Of a stretch of DNA of 41,110 bases, positions 17,089 to 25,197 are shown piece by piece (position 1 is the first letter of the stretch; every line of letters begins with the position of its first letter). A model generated the notes under the pieces. The model was given only the letters and a program-made list of their open reading frames with translations. It was not told the origin of the DNA and did no database searches. Origin of the DNA: Flavobacteriales bacterium (GTDB lineage: Bacteria > Bacteroidota > Bacteroidia > Flavobacteriales_F > PHOS-HE28); the NCBI GenBank assembly GCA_018057455.1, contig JAGPDT010000027.1, positions 1 to 41,110 of the forward strand. The letters run 5' to 3'. The position numbers and the translations under genes were made by a program.

Positions 17089-20058
17089 CTACTGCACCAT
17101 GATCCTTCCCGGGATCACCTTGCTTCCGCTGATCACGCGGTAGAGGTAGATGCCCGGCGCAACCGGGCCCGGGTCCCACTGCACCTGGCGGTCCATGCCT
17201 TCATGTAGTTTGCCGTTGAACAAGGTCTGCAACAGCACGCCGGTTGCGGTGAAGACTTCCACGGTTGCCTGCTGATCGGCCCGGGCGCCGGAGATCTCGA
17301 AGGTCGCGAGCTCCTGCACCGGATTGGGGAATACCGCCACCTTCAGTTCGGAAGCCAGGGGCGTGGAGGCATTGCCAACGGCGATGAGCATGTTCTGGAC
17401 GCCGGTGGGGCAGGTGAGGAAGCCGCTGTCCATGTTGCCGCGTCGGTAGCCCAAATTCACCGCCGCGATCGCATCCTGTAGTTGTTGGAAGGACTGGGTG
17501 TAGTACGTGTCGCCACCCAAGCGGGCATCGGCGGCGGTGATCAGGTTTTGCACGGTCCAGCCGGCGAAGGTGCCGCTGGCGACCACCATGTCCTTGAGCA
17601 GGGTGGTGGAGGTGCTGAAGTGGGGGTCCTGCTCATCGAAGCGCACGGAGATCTTCAGGGCGATGAGCTCGCCAGCCAGCCTGTTGTTGAGGGTGGTGGG
17701 GTTGGTGAGCACGCCTGCCGGCAACATCGCCGGGGTACCCCGCAGGGGCAGGAAGTTCTTCACGGCGGTGGCGCTGGTGAGCACCACCTTGCGCGCACCG
17801 AAGCCCACGCTCAAATAGCCGGGGGCCGGGAATGCGCTGGCAAAGTGGGTTGCCTGGTACTGGGCGGGGTTCTTTCCGTTCGGGCTTGCGCCCCAGGCAC
17901 CTTGGCTTTCCGTGCGGATCCCATCGCAGCCGGATACCACGTCCATGGTGCCTGCGCATTCGCAGGAAGGACTCCAGATGTCGTTGGTGGTGTTGGGGTT
18001 GCCATCGTTGCAGGCCGTCCCCGGCTGCGCGTTGCCACCCGGTACGCCGTTGCAATCCGCTTGCTGGTCCGGGGTGCCTGCACACTGGCAATTGGCGTTC
18101 CACTTGTCGTTGGTGGTGTTGGGGTCGCCATCGTTGCAGGCCGTGCCCGGCAGTGCATTGCCGCCTGGAACGCCGTTGCAATCGGTGACCTGCACAGGTG
18201 TGCCTGCGCATTGGCAGTTCGCGTTCCACTTGTCATTGGTGGTGGAAGCGTTCCCATCGTTGCAGGCGGTGCCCGGCAGCGCATTGCCGCCCACTACGCC
18301 GTTGCAGTCGGTGGGTGGCGGGGGCGGCGTGCCCGCTGCCTGGCCGATGGCGCCGAGCGATAGGTTCCAATAGCTGCCGCTGGGGTCCACCTGCAGCTTG
18401 GCCGCACGGACCATGTATTCGGTACCGGCCACAAAGGGGATGGCCGGGTTATAGTAGGAATTGGAGGTCACCGGTTCATTGGTGAGGCGTGTGATGCCTT
18501 GGTTGCCATCGAAGCGGTAAATATGGTAGCCATCCACGCCCGGGGCGGCATTCCAGTTGAAGGCTGGCACACCACCGCTGTTGGCAATGGTGAGGCTGGT
18601 AGGCGGTGACACCATCTTCTGGCGCAGGGAGGGGTCGCCCATCAAGGCGAGGTGGGTGTTCGGCGACGTGGACTCCCATCCATCGGTGATCGGGGCATAC
18701 AGGCCGTTGTTGTTCATGGTTTCCCGGGTGCTGTACCCGATGTTCTCGCCCAGGCCCATGTGGTCGAAGTACCACGCCGGGATGGCGGCCCAGCAGCTGG
18801 TGAGGCCGGAGCCCTTGGCCAATGGCGCGCGCAGGAAGTTGTTCTTGTTGTCCCAGTCGCCGAAGTAGCTGCCGAAGGACATGTTGAACACCCCGCCGGC
18901 ATTGGTGCTGGCATAGTTCTGCGTGGTGCCCACCAAGTTGGCGCCATTGTAGGTGAGGGTGCTGCCCTCATAGGCTTGCAGGCCGCCGCCGCTGCTATAG
19001 GTCCACAAGTAGCTTTGGTTGTTCACCTGGCTGTAGTAGTTGGGCCCGTATACATTGGCGTTGGTGACGTTTGAGGCGCCCACCATGACGCTCATGTTGC
19101 GCCAAGCACTGGCGGCCATGGGCTCGTTCATGTAATAGAAGTTGTCGAACACGATGGCGCGGGACTGCGGGGTCCACTGCTTCACCTTGAAGTTGTGGGC
19201 CCGGTTGAGGTAGGAGCGCAGCAACTCGGTCTCGCTTTGGCCAAAGGCCGGCATGTCATACAGGTCCACGCGGCCCACCTGCAGTTCCACGGCGGAAGGA
19301 AAATAGCTCTGGTCGAACTTCCCGTCACCGGGAACGTTCCGGTTGGCTTCCCGCTGCGCACCATTGTTGTTCACCGAGTTGTCGGTCCAGTTGCCGTTCA
19401 TTTCACCATAGTAGCCGTCACAGGGCCATGCACCCACGTGCTCCCCGTGCCCATCCGGGGCGATGTTGCCCGAGTACGGCACGGGCACGTGACCGATGAT
19501 GTACACCGCTTTCACGTTGCTGGGGTCGCTGTTGTAATGGTCTTTCACGATGTTCCGGATGCTGCTCACCGAGGCAGTGCGGCCCACGTTGTTGCGCAGT
19601 ACCACCCAGCCATCGGCACGAAGGTCTTTCTCCAGTTGCGTCAGTTCGGAGCTCAACGGGCCGACCATGGTGTTGTCCACCAGGAGCACCATTTTTCCCC
19701 GGTAGCCGGGAAGCTCTACTTCGATGCCCGTGTTGATGTAGCCTTGGCCGGTGGTGCCGTTGGCTGAGCGTACCACACGGTATTCATAGGAGGTGCCCAC
19801 GATGACGTTATTGTCCTGGTATTGGGTGGCGGAAGCCGACGGATAGCCGACCGCATTGCCCCAAGTGGTGGCGGCCTTGGTCTTGCGGTAAACGGTAATG
19901 GATGAGGTGTTGGAGGTCGCCGGCCAGGACAAGGTGATGCGGGCGGGATTTTTCTGAACGATCGCGCTGAGCTGAACGCTGGCCTTTTCGGAGGAGGATT
20001 GGGCCCAAGCTTGTAGGACAAGCAACATGCTGAGCAAGAAGGTCGAGATCCGGGTCAT
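17089..20058 (-). CDS. Large T9SS-secreted protein with gingipain-fold-like region, Fn3 domains and Cys-rich repeats
   Basis: The 989-residue protein starts with a signal peptide (MTRISTFLLSMLLVLQAWAQ). A fibronectin III-like domain follows (ARITLSWPATSNTSSITVYR). The next region, about residues 125-460, resembles peptidase C25 in layout: KMVLLVDNTMVGPLSSELTQ, KAVYIIGHVPVPYSG, PCDGYYGEMNGNW, ELQVGRVDLYDMPAFG and LLRSYLNRAHNFK. Where C25 has its catalytic His and Cys I see YSSGGGLQ and NMSFGSYFGDWD, so catalysis is doubtful. A second Fn3-like domain, three 42-residue repeats with four Cys each, a unique region and a T9SS type A tail (VAVFPNPVQELATFEI ... ISGSKVIPGRIMVQ) complete it. Start MTRIST is chosen because the signal peptide begins there. 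The protein is probably surface-attached or released. Confidence 0.88.
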   Translation of the reverse strand: MTRISTFLLSMLLVLQAWAQSSSEKASVQLSAIVQKNPARITLSWPATSNTSSITVYRKTKAATTWGNAVGYPSASATQYQDNNVIVGTSYEYRVVRSANGTTGQGYINTGIEVELPGYRGKMVLLVDNTMVGPLSSELTQLEKDLRADGWVVLRNNVGRTASVSSIRNIVKDHYNSDPSNVKAVYIIGHVPVPYSGNIAPDGHGEHVGAWPCDGYYGEMNGNWTDNSVNNNGAQREANRNVPGDGKFDQSYFPSAVELQVGRVDLYDMPAFGQSETELLRSYLNRAHNFKVKQWTPQSRAIVFDNFYYMNEPMAASAWRNMSVMVGASNVTNANVYGPNYYSQVNNQSYLWTYSSGGGLQAYEGSTLTYNGANLVGTTQNYASTNAGGVFNMSFGSYFGDWDNKNNFLRAPLAKGSGLTSCWAAIPAWYFDHMGLGENIGYSTRETMNNNGLYAPITDGWESTSPNTHLALMGDPSLRQKMVSPPTSLTIANSGGVPAFNWNAAPGVDGYHIYRFDGNQGITRLTNEPVTSNSYYNPAIPFVAGTEYMVRAAKLQVDPSGSYWNLSLGAIGQAAGTPPPPPTDCNGVVGGNALPGTACNDGNASTTNDKWNANCQCAGTPVQVTDCNGVPGGNALPGTACNDGDPNTTNDKWNANCQCAGTPDQQADCNGVPGGNAQPGTACNDGNPNTTNDIWSPSCECAGTMDVVSGCDGIRTESQGAWGASPNGKNPAQYQATHFASAFPAPGYLSVGFGARKVVLTSATAVKNFLPLRGTPAMLPAGVLTNPTTLNNRLAGELIALKISVRFDEQDPHFSTSTTLLKDMVVASGTFAGWTVQNLITAADARLGGDTYYTQSFQQLQDAIAAVNLGYRRGNMDSGFLTCPTGVQNMLIAVGNASTPLASELKVAVFPNPVQELATFEISGARADQQATVEVFTATGVLLQTLFNGKLHEGMDRQVQWDPGPVAPGIYLYRVISGSKVIPGRIMVQ
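17947..18312 (-). repeat. Three tandem 126-base coding repeats (Cys-rich T9SS linker repeats)
   Basis: Within the large T9SS protein, the motif DCNGVxGGNAxPGTACNDG followed by TTNDxW and CxCAGT occurs three times with a period of 126 bases. The landmark GTTGCA (plus strand) is at about 18049, 18175 and 18301. Each unit has four Cys. Similar units occur in many Bacteroidetes secreted proteins, usually before the sorting domain. The third unit (lowest coordinates) is the most divergent, with WSPSCECAGT. Confidence 0.85.
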
Positions 20059-20150
20059 TGATATGGGTTGGGATCGGCTGGTGGTGGAAGCATAGTTAGG
20101 GAATGTCACCTATGCGGGTTAAGCAGCGGATCAGGATGAATGTGAGGGCG

Positions 20151-20175
20151 CAAAACTAGCCGCAAGGAGTTGCGG
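20151..20175 (-). promoter_or_regulatory. Putative -7 box with adjacent palindrome for the large T9SS gene
   Basis: On the minus strand TAGTTTTG (plus 20151-20158) matches the -7 consensus exactly. Directly upstream of it, CCGCAA (20160-20165) and TTGCGG (20170-20175) form a 6-base inverted repeat with a 4-base loop, which could be an operator. The leader to the ATG at 20058 would be about 85 bases. Confidence 0.4.
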
Positions 20176-20179
20176 GAAC

Positions 20180-20476
20180 CCCCGAAAAGCCGCGACCAAC
20201 GCCAGTTTTGGCAGGTCTGGTCGGCCCATGTGCAATGTTCGTCCGGCCCGTGGGGCCACTCACCCCCTTGTGGCGGGGATCCATCCAAAAGGCAAGCATT
20301 TCTACCAAGGGCGTACTGGTGCCGATGGACTGGTGCCAAGGGGTGATCATGGGCGGAAGTCCAACGGGGAGCTGCCCATTACGGCATGCTCCATTTGGCC
20401 GGTGCGAATACCAGACATGGCCAGGGTGCAATTCGCGGGGCCGGTGCAAGCGCTGGAACCTGCTCCTGCCGGGAGG
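20180..20476. other. Intergenic region without recognised gene
   Basis: About 300 bases lie between the promoter of the large T9SS gene and the DoxX gene. Open frames are short, overlap each other and resemble no family. I see no repeat, RNA gene or clear terminator here. Confidence 0.4.
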
Positions 20477-20866
20477 TCAAGAAGCAGGGCGGGAGCGGAG
20501 CATCATGCGTTTGTCATGCAGCCAATAGGCCCAGCCCAACACCGCGATGAACAGGAGCATCGGCGCCCAGCCTGAGACAGGATCGCCCATGGCGATGAAT
20601 GAGAAGGTAGCGGTGGAAAGGTCGATGAAGAAGCCGAAGTAGGCCCACTCCTTCAGCCGTGCCGGCACAAAAGGAAGCAGGATGGTGATGGCCCCGAGGA
20701 TCTTCATCACGGAGATCCATTGGATGAAGTAGTTCGGATAGCCGAGGTGGTCGTGCATCAGGGCCACGGCGCTGGCCTCCAGTAGCAGCCCGCCGGAGCT
20801 GGAGAAGAGCATGAAGGCGCTGAAGAGCGCGGTGATGATCCAGTAGGTGGTGTTGAGCTTTTTCAT
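20477..20866 (-). CDS. DoxX-like family membrane protein
   Basis: The 129-residue protein has four predicted membrane helices and the DoxX-like pattern: TTYWIITALFSAFMLFSSSG, HDHLGYPNYFIQWISVMKIL, ILLPFVPARLKEWAYFGFFI and a last helix LFIAVLGWAYWLHDKR. DoxX-like proteins sit in the inner membrane; some members take part in oxidoreductase complexes, but many have no known role. It is the last gene of the long minus-strand run, 20 bases after the SRPBCC gene at 20887. Confidence 0.88.
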   Translation of the reverse strand: MKKLNTTYWIITALFSAFMLFSSSGGLLLEASAVALMHDHLGYPNYFIQWISVMKILGAITILLPFVPARLKEWAYFGFFIDLSTATFSFIAMGDPVSGWAPMLLFIAVLGWAYWLHDKRMMLRSRPAS

Positions 20867-20886
20867 TTTTCAGGGATTTGGGCCGA

Positions 20887-21335
20887 TCATGATCGGCCCG
20901 TACAGATCTGTTCCAGCTTGTCCAAGTTCTCTTCGTTGGCCGCCTCAATGAAGCTGCGGATCGGCGCCAATTCCTCCGGCGTGTTGAAGCGCATGGTCCA
21001 TTCGAGGCATGTGCCATCGGGCACTTCGGCGAAGGTCACCAGGGCCTTGTAGAAGTGCATCTCCTTCAGATGGTCGAACTCCAAATAGCTGGGAGGCTCG
21101 ATCCGCTTGAACACGCAGGTATTGTGGAAGTCTTGGCCGTTCGGCGCATGCATGGTGAATTCCCATACCCTTCGGGCTTCAGTTCGAAGCGGTGGATGCT
21201 GTTCGTGAAACCGTGCGGACCCCACCAGCGCGCCAGCTCCGCCTGCTCGGTCCATGCAGCGAAAACTCGCTCGCGCGGCGCGGAGATGGTGCGCGTGGTG
21301 CGCACTTCGTGGTCGTTGATGGTCTGTGGATCCAT
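20887..21335 (-). pseudogene. SRPBCC (AHSA1-type) protein, frameshifted
   Basis: The N-terminal half (NDHEVRTTRTISAPRERVFA, WTEQAELARWWGPHGFTNSI, RFELKPEG) and the C-terminal half (VWEFTMHAPNGQDFHNTCVF, YLEFDHLKEMHFYKALVTFA, the end LDKLEQICTGRS) are in different frames. They meet at a run of three C on the plus strand (21168-21170). A fourth base would read KPEGVWEFTMHAPNG, the normal family sequence (GGxWxFxMHxPDG). I regard it as a probably functional gene with an indel error. Without the error it would have about 149 residues. It lies between DUF1801 (12 bases upstream) and DoxX (20 bases downstream). Confidence 0.8.
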
Positions 21336-21347
21336 GGCGTCCTGTTG

Positions 21348-21779
21348 TCAATGCTGCGCTTCCGCCCCAAAACGTATCGCGGCTTCGAGCGCCTCCACGT
21401 GTATGTCCTTCAAGGCCTTGAACTTGATGCAATACCCGGTGACGCTGGCCTTGCCGAGCTTGCTGCCGTATGTCTTCGCCAAGTACGTCTTGTCGGCGAT
21501 GCCCATGATGTACACGGAGATCCCGGTGGTGTTCGCGCTGAGGCCGATCCGGTAGAACTCCTTGGTGGTGCCGTCGGTGTACTTCAATTGTTGTGTCCCG
21601 TAGCCGATGTTCGGATTGGAGACCACTTTGCCTGAATCATTCCGACCGTCCAAAAACCACAGTTTGCATTTGGGCATGACCCGCAAGATGGTACCATGCA
21701 ACGCTTGCAGGTCGCTGCGCTTAGGTTCCGGCTGGATATTGATGTAGGCTTCGGCCTGAGCTTGCACATTCATTTTCAT
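21348..21779 (-). CDS. DUF1801 domain-containing protein
   Basis: The 143-residue protein matches DUF1801 (YdhG-like fold): AEAYINIQPEPKRSDLQALH, KLWFLDGRNDSGKV, PNIGYGTQQLKYTDG, EFYRIGLSANTTGISVYIMG and CIKFKALKDIHVEALEAAI. The usual role of this family is unknown. Two in-frame ATGs, at 21779 and 21773, are equally likely starts. It follows a cluster of REP-like palindromes that separates it from the YdeI gene. Confidence 0.85.
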   Translation of the reverse strand: MKMNVQAQAEAYINIQPEPKRSDLQALHGTILRVMPKCKLWFLDGRNDSGKVVSNPNIGYGTQQLKYTDGTTKEFYRIGLSANTTGISVYIMGIADKTYLAKTYGSKLGKASVTGYCIKFKALKDIHVEALEAAIRFGAEAQH

Positions 21780-21797
21780 GCTGATATATTGGATTGG

Positions 21798-21960
21798 TGC
21801 GACGCCCTTCGGGGTCGAACATCGCTTGACGATGGAATTGCAACGCTGTGCGACCCCGTTGGGGTCAGGGATCCAAGGGTTTGGGGACCCCGAAGGGTGT
21901 CACACAGCGTAGCACACAATTTCCGAGGGGGATCGACCCCGAAGGGTGTCGCACAGCAGT
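21798..21960. repeat. REP-like palindrome cluster A (four units)
   Basis: Four imperfect palindromes of the type GCTGTGCGACCCC..GGGGTC occur at about 21798-21818, 21841-21868, 21884-21912 and 21934-21960. The first two read forward and the last two are inverted. The same element is present at 37992-38162 and 39366-39489. The cluster lies between the YdeI and DUF1801 genes and so interrupts the otherwise tight operon. Confidence 0.8.
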
Positions 21961-22010
21961 TGGCCTTTAGCATGGGAATAGGATGCGTTTGCCCTTGTGT
22001 AGTTCCCGGT

Positions 22011-22595
22011 TCAGTAAAACGTTTCCCCGCGCTCCAGCATGCCAACAAACAGCGCGAGGCGCTTGGCGCGGGTCTCTTCCTTTTTGGCGGTGTGCAGCCG
22101 GTGCAGGAAGGCGTAGCGGTTGCTGGCTTTCAACGTGGCGAAGAATTCCCGCGCTTTCTTGTTCTTCTTCAGCGCGGCTTCAAGATCCGGCGGCACGGTG
22201 ATGGTGCTTGCGGGCGCGTAAGCCTTGGCCCATTGCCCGTTCTTCTTGGCCTGCTCCACGGCGGCCAGGCCGGCCGGGTGCATCAGCTTGGCCTTCATCA
22301 AGGCTTGCACGGACTTCTTGTTGATCTCGCTCCAGATACTGCGTGGCCCTCGCGGACAGTAGCGCTGCAGGAAGGTCTTGTCGTCGTGGCTCTTACGGAT
22401 GGCATCGATCCAGCCATGGCACAATGCCACTTCCAATGCCTCGGCGGCTGTGATCGACAGCAATCCGCTGTTCTTCTTGCCGATCTTCAGGTACAGGCCT
22501 TTAGAGGTCGCGCCGTTCTTCTTCAGCCATGCATCCCAAGCTTGGGTAGTCTCGAAAGAAAGTACGAGTTGTTGGGCGGGGTCGTTCGCGCTCAT
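22011..22595 (-). CDS. YdeI/OmpD-associated family protein
   Basis: The 194-residue protein fits the YdeI/OmpD-associated family: LVLSFETTQAWDAWLKKN, KGLYLKIGKKNSG, EALEVALCHGWIDAIRKSHD, YCPRGPRSIWSEINKK and AREFFATLKASNRYAFLHRL. Family members are linked to tolerance of some antimicrobial peptides or bacteriocins, but the mechanism is unclear. It overlaps DUF2200 by ATGA (22592-22595), so the pair is translationally coupled. Confidence 0.9.
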   Translation of the reverse strand: MSANDPAQQLVLSFETTQAWDAWLKKNGATSKGLYLKIGKKNSGLLSITAAEALEVALCHGWIDAIRKSHDDKTFLQRYCPRGPRSIWSEINKKSVQALMKAKLMHPAGLAAVEQAKKNGQWAKAYAPASTITVPPDLEAALKKNKKAREFFATLKASNRYAFLHRLHTAKKEETRAKRLALFVGMLERGETFY

Positions 22596-22963
22596 GTCGT
22601 TGGCAATTTTCGGAGGATCTTCTCCATCGCCCGTCCCTTGGCCAATTCATCCACCAGCTTATCCATGCGGCGGATGTCGCGCATCAGCGCATCTTCGATC
22701 TCCTCGATGCGGTAACCGCAGATCATCCCCGTGACCAGGACCGCGTTCGGGTGCATGCACGGGGCCTCGGCGAAGAAGGTCTTCAGGTCACACTTGCGGT
22801 CGATCTGTTGTTGCAAGCCCTGCGCATCATAGCCCGTGAGCCAGCCGATCACTTCGTCCAACTCGGCTTTGGTGCGTCCTTTCTTCTCCACCTTCTGCAC
22901 ATAGAGCCGATAGATGGATGCGAAGGTGTAGGCGAATACGCGGGCGTTGTCAGTGGGTTTCAT
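22592..22963 (-). CDS. DUF2200 family protein
   Basis: The 123-residue protein shows the DUF2200 pattern: NARVFAYTFASIYRLYVQKV, KGRTKAELDEVIGWLTGYD, IDRKCDLKTFFAEAPCMHPN and GMICGYRIEEIEDALMRDIR. This cytoplasmic family has no known activity, and it often occurs with YdeI and DUF1801 genes. The stop overlaps the start of YdeI by 4 bases. Confidence 0.9.
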   Translation of the reverse strand: MKPTDNARVFAYTFASIYRLYVQKVEKKGRTKAELDEVIGWLTGYDAQGLQQQIDRKCDLKTFFAEAPCMHPNAVLVTGMICGYRIEEIEDALMRDIRRMDKLVDELAKGRAMEKILRKLPTT

Positions 22964-22978
22964 GGGCTGGTGCAGGGA

Positions 22979-23388
22979 TCAGTTCTTCTTTGCGGCTTTC
23001 TTTTTGGTGGTCCCCTTTTCAATTGTCGGCCACCGCACTTCGATCTCCGTCATCTTCGCTTTTACGATCGCCTTCACCAACTCCGCTGACAACGGCTTTT
23101 CCGGTGTGAACTGGATGGTCCCTTGCTCACCTTGTAATCCTTTAGCCGCTCCTTGAAGCCTGCCGGCACCGAGCCGTAAAGCGCGCAATGGTTCTTCGCA
23201 GCGCCCATGTACACCAGCGGATGGCCATTGTACTTGAAGCTGGGCAGCCCGTAGCCAAAATGTTCTTCCGCTCCGGGCGCTGCGGTGAGAATCTGCTTGC
23301 GCAGTTTCTCCAAAGCCTTGCGCTGTTCAGGTGGCAATTGCGCCAGGTACTCTTCGGTGTTGGTCGGTTTTTGGGTGAGGTCGCGCAT
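22979..23388 (-). pseudogene. DUF1801 domain-containing protein, frameshifted
   Basis: The N-terminal part (TNTEEYLAQLPPEQRKALEK, HFGYGLPSFKYNGHPLVYMG, NHCALYGSVPAGFKERLKDY) is in one frame. The C-terminal part (GTIQFTPEKPLSAELVKAIV and a Lys-rich end) is in another. They meet in a run of three C on the plus strand (23120-23122), where one more base would give SKGTIQFTPEKPL, the standard family sequence. The restored length is about 136 residues. It lies 15 bases before DUF2200 and 8 bases after the KilA-N gene. Confidence 0.8.
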
Positions 23389-23396
23389 GGTGTGTC

Positions 23397-24221
23397 CTAT
23401 CGCTTGTTCACCTTGTTCAAAAGTGACGCTGCTCCTGCGGTCAACGTGGTCATCTGGCGGATCGCGATCGCGTTGAGCTTGGTCAATCGGTCTCCTTGTG
23501 GAAGGCCCATGTGGATGAACTCCGCGTTCAGGCTTTCCAAATTCGCCAGCACGAGCAACTGTTCAATAGAGGCATGGTCGCGCACATTGCCATCCAAATT
23601 CTGGTTGGCGGCTCGCCATTGCCGAGCTGAGATGCCGAACAGGGCCACATTCAATACATCCGCCTCGTTGGCGTAGGTGACCGCAGCCTGCGCGGCGGTG
23701 ATCTCCGGCGGCACCAGGTGTTCCTTAATCGCGTCGGTGTGGATGCGATAGTTGATCTTGGAAAGCGTTCGATTCAGGTTCCAGGCCAAGGACAACCGTT
23801 GCCCTTCATCGTCCTTGAGGCGTTGGAATTCGCGGATCAGATGCAGTTTGAAGGCCGGGCTGATCCACATGCCGAACTCAAAGGCGATGTCTTTGTGGGC
23901 GTAGGTGCCGCCATATCTCCCTGCGGTAGCGCGCAACCCGATGGCCCCGGTCTTCTCCGCCCATTCCTTCACACTGAGCTTGTAGCTGTTCAGGCCCGCC
24001 TGCGACTTAATTGTGGCGAATTCGCCATAATTAAAATCGGGGTTGTTGATGCTCTCCCAGATCCCAAGGAACTCGACCGTGTTGCGGTTGCGCAGCCAGT
24101 CAGCGATGAAGAAGTCCCCATCCTTGGCCTTGAGCATGTCCGTGAGGGAGATGAAGTCCCCATCCTTCTCCGAGCGCACCGCTACTGCGATGCCCTGTAC
24201 TTCCATCGTTGCTTGCTTCAT
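23397..24221 (-). CDS. KilA-N domain-containing protein
   Basis: The 274-residue protein has an N-terminal KilA-N domain: GDFISLTDMLKAKDGDFFIA, WLRNRNTVEFLGIWESINNP, LNSYKLSVKEWAEKTGAIGL, then TAGRYGGTYAHKDIAFEFGM and PAFKLHLIREFQRLK. KilA-N domains bind nucleic acids and are most common in phages and mobile elements. The C-terminal half (LAWNLNRTLSKINYRIHTDA onward) resembles the DNA-damage- or RhuM-like extensions of such proteins, but I cannot assign a function. ATG at 24206 (MEVQGIAVAV) is a possible start. It lies in line with the SRPBCC/VOC genes, and its place in the operon is unusual. Confidence 0.85.
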   Translation of the reverse strand: MKQATMEVQGIAVAVRSEKDGDFISLTDMLKAKDGDFFIADWLRNRNTVEFLGIWESINNPDFNYGEFATIKSQAGLNSYKLSVKEWAEKTGAIGLRATAGRYGGTYAHKDIAFEFGMWISPAFKLHLIREFQRLKDDEGQRLSLAWNLNRTLSKINYRIHTDAIKEHLVPPEITAAQAAVTYANEADVLNVALFGISARQWRAANQNLDGNVRDHASIEQLLVLANLESLNAEFIHMGLPQGDRLTKLNAIAIRQMTTLTAGAASLLNKVNKR

Positions 24222-24272
24222 GGCCTTGCTGGAAATTCTGTCACCGGTCCAATGACAAGATAGAAGACGAAT

Positions 24273-24683
24273 TCATCCCTTCAAAGCCGTTGGATCGAAC
24301 CAGAACACTTCCCAAATGTGCCCGTCCAGGTCGTTGAAACTGCGGCTGAACATGAAGCCATGGTCCTCGGCGGGGCGGCATTCGGTGGCACCGGCGGCAA
24401 GGGCCTTTTGGTGGATCGCATCCACCGCGTCCTTGCTGTCGAACGAGAGCGCGAGCAGCACTTCTGTGGCTTTGTTCGCATCGGCGATCACCTTGCCTTT
24501 GGGGATGAAGCGGTTCATCGCTTCGGTGGTGAGCAGCATGGCGTAAATGGTGTCGCTGATCACCAAACACGCGGCGGTGGCATCGGAGAATTGCGGGTTG
24601 AAGCTGTAGCCGAGCTGCTGGAAGAAGGCCTTGCTCTTGTCGAGGTCCTTCACGTGCATGTTGACGAAGATCTGTGTGGGCAT
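24273..24683 (-). CDS. VOC family (glyoxalase/bleomycin-resistance-like) protein
   Basis: The 136-residue protein has the typical order of VOC elements: IFVNMHVKDLDKSKAFFQQL at the N-terminus, FSDATAACLVISDTIYAMLL, then KATEVLLALSFDSKDAVDAI and the end FMFSRSFNDLDGHIWEVFWF. The last motif, DLDGHIWEVFW, is the usual metal-site strand. Substrate is unknown. It is 13 bases after the 3-dmu-9_3-mt-type gene. Confidence 0.92.
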   Translation of the reverse strand: MPTQIFVNMHVKDLDKSKAFFQQLGYSFNPQFSDATAACLVISDTIYAMLLTTEAMNRFIPKGKVIADANKATEVLLALSFDSKDAVDAIHQKALAAGATECRPAEDHGFMFSRSFNDLDGHIWEVFWFDPTALKG

Positions 24684-24696
24684 GGGGGTGGGGGTG

Positions 24697-25197
24697 TCAA
24701 TTGGTCTTTCCGTTGAACGCCTTCTCCAGGTCCGCGATGATGAGCTTCTTCATCCCCATCAGCGCCACCATCATGCGGTCGTAGCCTTTGGCGTCCTGCA
24801 TCATTTCGGTGAGGCTGGCGGGGATAACCTGCCAGCTAAGGCCGTACTTGTCCTTCAGCCAGCCGCACATCCGTGCTTCCGGCGGACCGCCCGCGCCGAG
24901 CTTGGTCCAGTAGTGGTCGATCTCCTGCTGGTCCTTGCAGCGGATCATCAGCGACACCGCCTCGCTGAACCTGAACTGCGGACCGCCATTGAGCGCCAGG
25001 TAGGGCTGGCCGTCCAGCTCGAATTCGATGCAAAGCACCGAACCGGCCGGATTGCCGCTCTGCTCCGCCACTTCCTTGGAGGTGACCAGCGTGTTGACGA
25101 CCTTGGAGTTGGAAAAAATGCCGGTGTAGAAGGCCACGGCCTCTTCGGCGTTTCCGTCGAACCACAGGCAGGGTTGGATCCTTTGCAGCTTGCTCAT
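24697..25197 (-). CDS. VOC-fold protein of the 3-demethylubiquinone-9 3-methyltransferase-like (PhnB-like) family
   Basis: The 166-residue product matches the 3-dmu-9_3-mt Pfam family, whose name is misleading since these are VOC-fold proteins without shown methyltransferase activity. Visible motifs are IQPCLWFDGNAEEAVAFYTG, IFSNSKVVNT, EFELDGQPYLALNGGPQFRF, EIDHYWTKLGAGGPPEARMC, GWLKDKYGLSWQVIP and the end MKKLIIADLEKAFNG. The start MSKLQRIQ at 25197 overlaps the stop of the SRPBCC gene by ATGA, so translation is coupled. Confidence 0.92.
   Translation of the reverse strand: MSKLQRIQPCLWFDGNAEEAVAFYTGIFSNSKVVNTLVTSKEVAEQSGNPAGSVLCIEFELDGQPYLALNGGPQFRFSEAVSLMIRCKDQQEIDHYWTKLGAGGPPEARMCGWLKDKYGLSWQVIPASLTEMMQDAKGYDRMMVALMGMKKLIIADLEKAFNGKTN

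Noticed and set aside
20156-20449. Small ORFs upstream of the DoxX gene
   Set aside because: Overlapping short frames on both strands with no family resemblance or supported start codon.
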